The position numbers and the translations under genes were made by a program. 64,000 nucleotides of DNA, from contig NZ_SPNT01000010.1 in assembly GCF_004959855.1 (NCBI RefSeq), positions 1 to 64,000 of the forward strand. Direction: 5' to 3'. The DNA is from Nitratireductor sp. XY-223 (GTDB lineage Bacteria > Pseudomonadota > Alphaproteobacteria > Rhizobiales > Rhizobiaceae). The notes under the pieces were generated by a model. The model was not told where the DNA came from. It did no database searches and was given only the letters and a program-made list of their open reading frames with translations. This document shows, piece by piece, positions 44,763-52,367 of the stretch (position 1 is the stretch's first letter; each line of letters starts with the position of its first letter).

Positions 44763-45690
44763 GTCCGACCACCATGGCGGTGACTTCGGGCGGGTTTTCG
44801 TCGTCGGCCCTGCTCGGATGCCGGACCGTCAGGTGCGCATGCACGTCTAGCCCGCCCTCTTCGACCAGCCGGAGCAGTTCGTCCTCGCTTCGGAACAGGA
44901 AGATATGGTCCGGCTGTGGCGCGTTGATCGCGCCGGTGAGGAACGCCAGCCCGCCCGGCTGCAGGCTCTCCTTGATGCGCCCAACCAGCGCCTTCGGATC
45001 CGGCACGTGTTCAAGCAGTTCCCCGCACACGATGCGGCTTGCCTGCGGCAGCGACGGCACGGCAAGCACGTCCTCCAGCCGCGTTTCCACCCGCTCGCCC
45101 GCGCCGCTGGCGCCGAGCACGGCCTCGCTGAACTGCAGGCTCTGCGGGCTGAGATCGATCAGCAGCGATGGGCTGTCCGCCCACCTGCCGAGCGCCTCGA
45201 CGCTGAGCAGGCCGTGGCCCGGCCCCCATTCCATGACGAGCCCCTGCGGATCGTGCGGCGGCGACAAAAACGCTTCCCGGTAGAATTTCAGCAGCCGGTA
45301 GTGATGCGGCCACAGGAAATAGGTGCAGTAGAGCCCGACGAGGTAATAACCCTCCATGACCTCGGGATTGCTGTAGAAATCGTCTTTAAGTGCCTGAAGT
45401 TCCTCAACACTTGCGGAGTACTGACCCGTCTGCTTGAAGGCCACCTCCTCGCGCAGGATGGTGCTTCCCAGGCGCTGGAAGCCGCGCACCGCCCAGGTCG
45501 GAAAGTCCTTGTCCGGGAACGCCCTTTGCAAGAGGCCAAGGCTGTTTTCGAAGTCCGCCAGATAGGCATCGCCGTAGTCGGTGTGGAGGCCCTCCACAGC
45601 CGAGGCGGAGGAGCCGAAGAGCGTCTTGTTCAGGCCATCCTGGAGGGCGGACACCAGGGGAAACGAACCGGTCGTCAGGTCATGCTTCAT
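44752..45690 (-). CDS. Class I SAM-dependent methyltransferase
   Basis: The 312-residue protein has the SAM site at LVMEWGPGHGLLSVEALGRW, a strand-2 acid in LLIDLSPQSLQFSE, and a strand-4 segment IVCGELLEHVPDPKALVGRI. The first 130 residues are family-specific and contain no other known domain. It is the first gene of the operon with E1, E2 and the carrier protein and overlaps E1 by 11 bases, so it probably methylates an intermediate of that pathway. The acceptor is not known. Confidence 0.8.
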   Translation of the reverse strand: MKHDLTTGSFPLVSALQDGLNKTLFGSSASAVEGLHTDYGDAYLADFENSLGLLQRAFPDKDFPTWAVRGFQRLGSTILREEVAFKQTGQYSASVEELQALKDDFYSNPEVMEGYYLVGLYCTYFLWPHHYRLLKFYREAFLSPPHDPQGLVMEWGPGHGLLSVEALGRWADSPSLLIDLSPQSLQFSEAVLGASGAGERVETRLEDVLAVPSLPQASRIVCGELLEHVPDPKALVGRIKESLQPGGLAFLTGAINAPQPDHIFLFRSEDELLRLVEEGGLDVHAHLTVRHPSRADDENPPEVTAMVVGHGV

Positions 45691-45799
45691 ATTGCGCGCA
45701 ATCGATCCGTTCGCTGACTGGGATTGGTTGGACGGGATATCATTCCCCTTGTAAAACGCAAAATAGGCGAATTGGATTGAAATCGAAAGGCATAATCGG

Positions 45800-46858
45800 A
45801 TGGTCGAAATTCGAACCTATGACGGCGACGGAAGCGACTTTGCCGAATTGTGTCTGCGCATCCGCGGGCAGGAGGGCGAAGCGGAAAAATGGTCGCCGCT
45901 GTGGGACGCCGACTATCTGCGCGGCCAGATCGAGGCCCCTGCCGCCGATCGCGAGTTGATGGTCGCCGCCTATGACGGAGGGCGCCTGATCGGATCGTTC
46001 TTCGCGGTACCCTATAGGTTCAATCTGCGCGGTGAATCCCTTCGGGGAACCTATTCGACCTGCCTGATGATCGACCCCGCCTTTCGCGGCCTGACACCCT
46101 ACGTGATCGAGAAACTCCGACGCCGTCACCGAGACAACGGCTACGCCCTTTCGCTCGGCTTCGTCATGGGCGGGCCGGGTTCCGGCCCCCATCAGTGCTG
46201 GACCAGCTACGCCAGGGCCTATCCGAAGAACTGCCGCTTCGTTGCCGACGCCGGATACTGGATCAGGGCCTTCGATCCTTCCGTGCTCGACGCGGAAAGC
46301 CGCGCCGGGCAGGCCCGCGCCGACGAACAACTCGCCGGCCGGCTGTCAGGGGGCGAAGTTGACCCGCCGCCGGACACCGAACTCAGGGCCTGCCGTGAAG
46401 ACGATATCGATGCGTGCCTGGAACTGCTCAGGGCTCAGGCCGCCAGGGCGGACTGCTCGATGGACTGGGACCGCCAAAGCCTCGGCAGGCATCTGATCGG
46501 TTCCGCCAACACGGATGCGCTGGTCGCCGATCGCGACGGGTCGGCCATCGGCCTTGTCGCCATGCACCGGCTGCCCGTCTGGAACGAAAGGCCCGTCCAC
46601 GGCGTTGTCATCGACATGCTTGCCGCCGATGCCCGCGACGATCAGACCAGGCGGCTCCTCCTGAACGGCGCCTGCGCGAAAGCACGCGAGGCGGGTGCGC
46701 AGATCGCAACCGCCCTTCGCTCATCCATGTTCCGCGCACGCGTCATGATCCCGGCAGGTTTCCTGCCGGCCCCCGATCCGGGCCGGCTTGTGGTGCTGTT
46801 CGCGGACGAGACAATCGAGGCCTCGGCCGCCGACGATTTCGAGCTGATGTTGCGCTGA
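45800..46858 (+). CDS. Tandem GNAT acyltransferase
   Basis: The 352-residue protein appears to contain two GNAT-like halves. The first (about 1-150) has RELMVAAYDGGRLIGSFFAVPYRFN followed by TYSTCLMIDPAFRGLTPYVIEKLRRRH, the usual acyl-CoA binding helix region. The second (about 195-345) has ELRACREDDIDACLELL and GVVIDMLAADARDDQTRRLLLNGACAKAREAG. GNAT proteins move an acyl group to an amine. It faces away from the methyltransferase-E1-E2-ACP operon and converges with the aminotransferase. A role in acylating an amine made by that aminotransferase, with the donor from the carrier protein, is inferred. Confidence 0.72.
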   Translation: MVEIRTYDGDGSDFAELCLRIRGQEGEAEKWSPLWDADYLRGQIEAPAADRELMVAAYDGGRLIGSFFAVPYRFNLRGESLRGTYSTCLMIDPAFRGLTPYVIEKLRRRHRDNGYALSLGFVMGGPGSGPHQCWTSYARAYPKNCRFVADAGYWIRAFDPSVLDAESRAGQARADEQLAGRLSGGEVDPPPDTELRACREDDIDACLELLRAQAARADCSMDWDRQSLGRHLIGSANTDALVADRDGSAIGLVAMHRLPVWNERPVHGVVIDMLAADARDDQTRRLLLNGACAKAREAGAQIATALRSSMFRARVMIPAGFLPAPDPGRLVVLFADETIEASAADDFELMLR

Positions 46859-46864
46859 GCGGCG

Positions 46865-48226
46865 TCAAATCCAGTTTGGAACTCTTGAGAGGATGCGCTT
46901 GAGGCCCGCGAACGCCTCGTCGAAATGCGCGTCCTCGAGGATGAACGGCGGCAGCAGCAGGATCCGGCTGCCGGCGATATGCACCCATAGTCCGCGCGCG
47001 AAACAGGCCTTCGCCACCATGTCCATGGCCTCGGCGTCAAGCGGCTCGCGCCCGGTGCCGTCGCGCACCAGGTCGATGGCAAAAAGCATCCCGATGCCGC
47101 GGGCATTGTCGACGACCTGCAGTTCCTTCAGTTCCTGGAGCCGTTCGAGGAACGCCGCGCCCCGCGCCGCCGCATCCGCGATCAGGTTGTCCCGCGTTAA
47201 TATATCGATGGCCGCAAGGCCCGCCGCACAGGCCCCCGGGTGACCCGCATTGGTCGAGCCGTGGTTGAAGCGCATGTCATCCGTTTCGGCGAGGAAAGTA
47301 TCCCAGATCTCGTCGGTCGCGACCGCCGCCCCGAGCGGGAAATAGCCGCCGCTGATCGCCTTGCCGAGGCACATGACATCCGGATCGAGATTGAACCGCT
47401 CGGAGGCGAACAGTGTCCCGGTGCGGCCGAAACCGGTCGTCACCTCGTCGACCACCAGCTTGATGTCGTGGCGCTTGCAGGTCTCGCTGATGATGTCGAA
47501 ATAGGCTTGTCCGGGCACGATGGCACCGCCCATGCCCTGCACCGGCTCCATGATGAACATGGCGACCGTCTCGGGGCCTTCGGCGAGAATGGCCTTTTCA
47601 AGCTGCTCGGCGCAGGCGACCTCGAAGGCCTCCCGTTCGGCCTCGGTCTGGCTGTCACGGTTGAAGGGCTGCGCGATCTTGATGAATCCCTCCGGCATCG
47701 GGCCGAAGCCCTGCTGGTCGTCAGCGAACCCGGATGCCGCCAGCGCCCCGTAGGAAACGCCGTGATAGGCGTTTTCAAGCGAGATGACCTTGTATTTGCC
47801 CGATCCCTTGCGATGAAAATACTGCCGTACCATCTTGATGGCCGTTTCCACCGATTCCGAGCCGTTGGATGTCAGGAATACGCGATTGAGGCGGCCCGGC
47901 GCGATCTCGGCAACCTTGCGCGCAAGGTCGATGGCCGGCCGGTGCGCCGTCCGGAACAGCGCCGCGAAACTCAGCTCGTTGAGCTGCGTGTTGATGGCCT
48001 CGATAATGTCCTTCCGCCCGAGGCCCAGCGGCGCGTTCCAAAGGCACGAGGTCAGGTTGAGGTAGCGCTTGCCGTTCTGGTCGAAGAGATACGGTCCCTC
48101 GCCGCTTTCGACGACGATGTTCTGCGCACCGAGGATCTTCTGCATCTGGCTGAACGGATGCCACAGGTGGTAGTCCGCTCCGGCGTCAGGTTCCTGCCCG
48201 GCGATCTGCTGTTCGGATTGGCTCAT
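46865..48226 (-). CDS. Class III (PLP-dependent) aminotransferase
   Basis: The 453-residue protein is an omega-amino acid/class III transaminase, with D260 in VVDEVTTGFGRTG and the PLP-lysine K289 in CLGKAISGGYFPLGA. VFLTSNGSESVETAIKMVRQY also fits. The open frame is much longer (to 48691), but the ATG at 48226 overlaps the stop of the SDR gene by four bases (ATGA), so the two are coupled. It would replace a carbonyl by an amine, most simply the carbonyl made by the SDR. The substrate is unknown. Confidence 0.92.
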   Translation of the reverse strand: MSQSEQQIAGQEPDAGADYHLWHPFSQMQKILGAQNIVVESGEGPYLFDQNGKRYLNLTSCLWNAPLGLGRKDIIEAINTQLNELSFAALFRTAHRPAIDLARKVAEIAPGRLNRVFLTSNGSESVETAIKMVRQYFHRKGSGKYKVISLENAYHGVSYGALAASGFADDQQGFGPMPEGFIKIAQPFNRDSQTEAEREAFEVACAEQLEKAILAEGPETVAMFIMEPVQGMGGAIVPGQAYFDIISETCKRHDIKLVVDEVTTGFGRTGTLFASERFNLDPDVMCLGKAISGGYFPLGAAVATDEIWDTFLAETDDMRFNHGSTNAGHPGACAAGLAAIDILTRDNLIADAAARGAAFLERLQELKELQVVDNARGIGMLFAIDLVRDGTGREPLDAEAMDMVAKACFARGLWVHIAGSRILLLPPFILEDAHFDEAFAGLKRILSRVPNWI

Positions 48227-49008
48227 GACTGCTGTTTCTCCGATGAAACCATGGGAAGCGGAATGGTCTGGGTCCAGCCCAGCGGCAATGTGCTGCCGGT
48301 GATCCAACCGGCATCGCTGGATGCCAGAAACGCAACGGCATTGGCGATATCGTGACGCGACCCGGTGCCGAGCGGATGGCAGGCATTGACCTGCTCCCAG
48401 GCCTCCGGCGTGAAGTCTTTCGCGAAATCGTGCAGCATGGGCGTGTGAGCCAGCGCCGGCGCAATGCACACGGCGCGGATTTTCTTCGGCGCCACTTCCA
48501 GCGCCAGCGAGTTCGTCAGCGCAATCACCGCGGCCTTGCTGGCACCGTACGCCGCGTTGCCGGCACAGGCATTCTCGGCCAGCACCGATGCGACGTTGAT
48601 GATCACGCCGCCCGGCGACGTCATATGCGGCAACGCTTCGCGGGTGACCCGAACCGTACCCTTGACGTTGACGTCGAACGTGAACTCCCACTGCTCGTCG
48701 GTCAGGTCCTCGAACAGGCCGAAACAGCTGACCCCGGCACAGTTGACGACCGCGTCGATGCGGCCGAATTCGGAGGCGGTCTCGGCGACCATCTGTCTGA
48801 CGAAACCCAGGTCCGTTATGTCGCCCTCGTACCAGCGCACCGGCGCGCCGCGCCGCTCGAGCCGTCCCAGCAGACGCTTTGGCGCAACCCGGTCGGTAAG
48901 CACCAGCGTTGCGCCTTCCTCGGCGAACTTCTCGGCAATGGCGCCGCCGAATCCGCGGTCGTTGGCACCGGTCACAAGGACAATGGAATTCTCGAAACGT
49001 TGCGACAT
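48223..49008 (-). CDS. Short-chain dehydrogenase/reductase
   Basis: The 261-residue SDR has the nucleotide-binding region VTGANDRGFGGAIA, the NCAG segment at 89-92, and the active site S141, Y154 and K158 (YGASK). The glycine motif has one more residue than the usual TGxxxGxG form. It would oxidise or reduce an alcohol-carbonyl pair. The coupled aminotransferase suggests that it supplies the carbonyl that is aminated. The gene lies 183 bases from the end of the HlyD gene on the same strand. Confidence 0.88.
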   Translation of the reverse strand: MSQRFENSIVLVTGANDRGFGGAIAEKFAEEGATLVLTDRVAPKRLLGRLERRGAPVRWYEGDITDLGFVRQMVAETASEFGRIDAVVNCAGVSCFGLFEDLTDEQWEFTFDVNVKGTVRVTREALPHMTSPGGVIINVASVLAENACAGNAAYGASKAAVIALTNSLALEVAPKKIRAVCIAPALAHTPMLHDFAKDFTPEAWEQVNACHPLGTGSRHDIANAVAFLASSDAGWITGSTLPLGWTQTIPLPMVSSEKQQS

Positions 49009-49191
49009 GTTAGAACCGGCACCTCCACCACTTCATCGCTGCTGGGATCGCTCGACAAGGCGGCATAGTAGCGACGCGCAGGCCCGGCGGAAACGCTTTT
49101 TTTAAAGAGACGACGAATTGCCTATTCCTGATGTGAAAGGCCTGTTTTCGAAGCGGTAATCAGGTCGACAGACGGGTCCGAGACCGTATCT

Positions 49192-50535
49192 TCACGACTC
49201 CCGGAAAGCGCGCCTGATCTGGTCGGACAGGGGTTTCAAGGCGTAATTCAGCACCGAACGCCGGCGCGTCTGAATGAACACCTCGACGGGCATTCCGGCA
49301 ATGAGATCCAGCCCCTCCAGGGTCGCGAGTTCTTCCTCAGCCACGTCAACATACACGGTGTAGTAAGGCGCGCCGCCGCCTGGTTCGTGAAGAACGTCCG
49401 CGGACACCCGGGTCACCGTGCCGACAAGCTCCGGTGTCGTGCGCAGGTTGAAGGCCGAAAACCGGACCTGCGCCGATTGCCCCGCGAATACCTCGTCGAT
49501 GGAGCCGGGTTCTATGCGGGTCTCGATCTCGAACCGTTTGTCCTGCGGAACGATCTTCATCAACGTTTCGGCGGCGCCGACGACGCCGCCTATGGTGAAG
49601 ACATTCAGATCATGGACGATGCCCGACGCCGGCGCCGTGATCTCGACGCGCCGCATCCTTTCCTGCGTGGATTTCAGAAGCTGGGACACCTCGTCATATT
49701 CGCCCGCGGCCTGCCGCAGCGTGGCGAGCACCTCTTCCCGGAAGTCGTGGTCGATCTGCAGGATCTGCAGTTCCGTCTCGCTGATTGCGTTCTCCGTACG
49801 CGCGATGGCCGCTTCAAGCTCTCCGATCCGGCCGGTCAGCGTTTCGCGTTGCCGCTCCAGGTTCAGGACCCGCGATGCGGTCGCCAGTCCCTTTTCCCGC
49901 AACTGGCGGACCCCGGTCAGTTCCTGGTCGAGCGAGGCGATCTGCCTTCCGTTCGACCGGATGACAGTCAACGTTCCCTTCACCTGGTTCTCGAACTGCG
50001 CGATTTTCTCGCGAAGGCGCGACACCTGGCCATTGCGGGACTGGCGCCGCGCCTCGAACAACCGCTCTTGGCCGTGTCGCACGGCAGGATCGGATATGAT
50101 CCGGTTGATATCCAGCAGGTCATCCCGCCACCGGATGGCGTCAAGGCCGTCACGCTCCGCCTCCAGCCGCGCCAGCCGGGCGACCGCTTCTCGCAGCCGC
50201 GCCGCGTGGACCTTGAATTCCGCCCGCAACAGCGTGTCGTCGAGCCTGATCAGGGGTTCGCCCTGCTCAACCCGCTCCCCATCGGCAACACGGATCTCGG
50301 CGATCAACCCGCCATCGGCATGCTGGACATCCTTCGGCCGGCCGGCCACCGAGACCTTGCCCTGCGACACCACCGCGCCGGACAAGCGGGCAAAACTTGC
50401 CCAGCCGCCGCCGACGACGAACAGAAGGACCATCAAGGCGAGCCCGAGACGGATTGTCCTGCGCGCCGATGTCCGCACGCTTGGTCCATCGGGCGGAGCG
50501 GCCGGTTGTGGCTGTCGATCGATTGATAGCCTCAT
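49192..50535 (-). CDS. HlyD-family type I secretion periplasmic adaptor
   Basis: The adaptor of 447 residues has one transmembrane helix (LGLALMVLLFVVGGGWASFA, about 29-48), a lipoyl-like half domain (DGGLIAEIRVADGERVEQGEPLIRLDDT), long coiled coils (about 110-310) that reach toward an outer-membrane TolC-type channel, and a C-terminal beta barrel (MPVEVFIQTRRRSVLNYALKPLSDQIRRAFRE). The start at 50535 overlaps the stop of the exporter gene by four bases (ATGA). It works with the ABC exporter encoded upstream. No TolC gene is in the window. Confidence 0.92.
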   Translation of the reverse strand: MRLSIDRQPQPAAPPDGPSVRTSARRTIRLGLALMVLLFVVGGGWASFARLSGAVVSQGKVSVAGRPKDVQHADGGLIAEIRVADGERVEQGEPLIRLDDTLLRAEFKVHAARLREAVARLARLEAERDGLDAIRWRDDLLDINRIISDPAVRHGQERLFEARRQSRNGQVSRLREKIAQFENQVKGTLTVIRSNGRQIASLDQELTGVRQLREKGLATASRVLNLERQRETLTGRIGELEAAIARTENAISETELQILQIDHDFREEVLATLRQAAGEYDEVSQLLKSTQERMRRVEITAPASGIVHDLNVFTIGGVVGAAETLMKIVPQDKRFEIETRIEPGSIDEVFAGQSAQVRFSAFNLRTTPELVGTVTRVSADVLHEPGGGAPYYTVYVDVAEEELATLEGLDLIAGMPVEVFIQTRRRSVLNYALKPLSDQIRRAFRES

Positions 50536-52280
50536 CTGGAAGTCCTGTGCGATGCCAGCGCGATATTGCGGCCCGGAACGGCGCGGGTCAGCTTGCGCAG
50601 TACCTCGACCTTTTCGCCGAACTGGACCTGCTGACCGTTTTTCAGGAACAGGATCCTGTTGACCGCCGCGATGGCGCTTGGCCGGTGCGCCATGACGACG
50701 ACGCAGGACCCGCGTTGCCTGAGCACCTTTATCGCGTTGATCAACGCCGCCTCCCCGTCGGCGTCGAGGCTCGCATTCGGCTCGTCGAGCACCACCAGCC
50801 TGGGACAGCGCAATACGGCACGCGCCAGGGCGACGCGCTGGGCCTGCCCACCCGACAGGATCGATTTGCCCCTGGCTAGATCGGTGCTGTAGCCGTCGGG
50901 AAGCGTCAGGATCAGTTCGTGAACGCCTGCAAGCGTTGCAGCCTCGACAATCTGCGCATCCGTCACGGTCGGGTCGAAACGGGCAATGTTCTGCCGGATC
51001 GTAGCGGCCATAAGATCGACGGACTGGGGCAGGTAACCGACATGGCGTCCAAGGGCATCCCTGTCCCACTGCTCGAAGGTGCCGCCGTCCAGCCGGACTG
51101 TGCCGCGATCCGGCGCCCACAGGCCGATCAGCAGTCTGGCGAGGCTCGACTTGCCGGAACCGCTCGCGCCGATGACGCCGAGACCGTCGCCCGGTTGCAG
51201 CTCGAACTGAATGCCGTTGAGAATCGGCCGGCGGCGCCCCTGCCGGTCGGCCTCGGCAACTTTGACAACACCGTTCACCGTCAAACAGCCCTTGGGCGCC
51301 GGCAGGGCAAACGGAGTGAAGCCGGACGGCTGGCCCTCGAGCACCTGCAGAAGGCGCTTGTACGCCTGGCGCGACACGATCAGGTTTTTCCAGTTGGCGA
51401 CCGCCGCGTCGATCGGCGCAAGTGCCCGGCCGGCGAGGATCGAGGCAGCGATCATCGATCCGGCGGAAATTTCCTGGAAGATTGCGAGGCAGGCACCGAG
51501 CGCCAGGATGCCGGACTGGATGAACAACCGCATCGCCTTGGTGAACGACTGAGCAACTTCCGAGCGGCCGCCCGCTGTTTGGGCTTCAGCCAGTCCATCA
51601 TGGCGTATCAACTGCCAGTGCCTGCACACATCGGCAACCATGCCCATAGCCACGATCGCTTCGGCATCCCGCTTCGCCGCCTCGGAGAAGTTCGTGTCGC
51701 GAATATCCTCAGCCGCCGAGCGCGCAATGGGACCGCGTGTCATCCACTCATTGACCAGGGTCGCGGCAACGACGGCCAATGCCCCGACGGTGGCCAGGAG
51801 ACCCAGCCAGACATGCAGGAGATAGACGATGCCGAGATAGATCGGCACCCAGGGCAGGTCGAACAGGGCCGGCAGGCCGTTCGAGCACAGGAACCGCCTG
51901 ATCGCCGAGAGATCGCCGACCGGGCGCACCGGTTCCGCGCCTGTTCGGGTTCCGGACCCGATGAACGCCGCCTGTGCCGGTGTCATCAACTCTATGTCGA
52001 GGCGATATCCGGCGCGCGAAAGCACGCGGGCGCGGACGAAATCGAACATGCCCAGAAACGCATAGAGGACCGCGACCATCGCAAACAGGGCGACCAGTGT
52101 GGGAATGGAGCGGCTCACCAGGACACGATCGTAGACCTGCAGCATGAAGAGCGGTCCGGTGAGCATCAATACGTTAATGGCGAAGGAGAAGGCGCCGACA
52201 TACAGGAACGAGTCCCGCAGCGATCCGATCGCGCGGGACAGTGGATTCGTTGTAGTCGCCGGATTTTGAAGAACTGCCAA
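50532..52280 (-). CDS. Type I secretion ABC exporter (permease-ATPase, PrtD/PrsD type)
   Basis: The 582-residue exporter has an N-terminal membrane domain of about 300 residues and one ATPase domain: Walker A GASGSGKS (371-378), signature LSGGQ (475-479), Walker B with D499-E500 (LVVLDEPNASLD). The layout is the PrtD/HlyB form without a peptidase domain, which exports RTX proteins by their C-terminal signal. It lies downstream of the RTX heme peroxidase gene, its likely cargo, and upstream of the HlyD adaptor. Confidence 0.93.
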   Translation of the reverse strand: MAVLQNPATTTNPLSRAIGSLRDSFLYVGAFSFAINVLMLTGPLFMLQVYDRVLVSRSIPTLVALFAMVAVLYAFLGMFDFVRARVLSRAGYRLDIELMTPAQAAFIGSGTRTGAEPVRPVGDLSAIRRFLCSNGLPALFDLPWVPIYLGIVYLLHVWLGLLATVGALAVVAATLVNEWMTRGPIARSAAEDIRDTNFSEAAKRDAEAIVAMGMVADVCRHWQLIRHDGLAEAQTAGGRSEVAQSFTKAMRLFIQSGILALGACLAIFQEISAGSMIAASILAGRALAPIDAAVANWKNLIVSRQAYKRLLQVLEGQPSGFTPFALPAPKGCLTVNGVVKVAEADRQGRRRPILNGIQFELQPGDGLGVIGASGSGKSSLARLLIGLWAPDRGTVRLDGGTFEQWDRDALGRHVGYLPQSVDLMAATIRQNIARFDPTVTDAQIVEAATLAGVHELILTLPDGYSTDLARGKSILSGGQAQRVALARAVLRCPRLVVLDEPNASLDADGEAALINAIKVLRQRGSCVVVMAHRPSAIAAVNRILFLKNGQQVQFGEKVEVLRKLTRAVPGRNIALASHRTSR

Positions 52281-52317
52281 TGCTCACCCGTGATTGTCAA
52301 ATTTGCGGAATTCTATG

Positions 52318-52352
52318 ATCGGGCCCGCACGTTGTTCCTGCGCGGACCCGAT
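52318..52352 (-). other. Intercistronic hairpin between peroxidase and exporter genes
   Basis: ATCGGGcCCGC (52318-52328) and GCGGaCCCGAT (52342-52352) pair over 11 positions with one mismatch, around a 13-base loop. It lies 15 bases after the stop of the peroxidase gene and 37 bases before the exporter start. There is no T run, so it may stabilise the peroxidase end of the mRNA or partly stop transcription, giving more cargo than exporter. Function is inferred. Confidence 0.5.
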
Positions 52353-52367
52353 GGATGCCCTGATCAA

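Noticed and set aside
42999-44783. 594-codon plus-strand frame
   Set aside because: It is antisense to the fused E1 gene and rich in arginine and glutamine, typical of shadow frames.
48227-48691. Upstream extension of the aminotransferase frame
   Set aside because: It lies within the SDR gene in another frame and has no homology; the ATG at 48226 overlaps the SDR stop as in a coupled pair.
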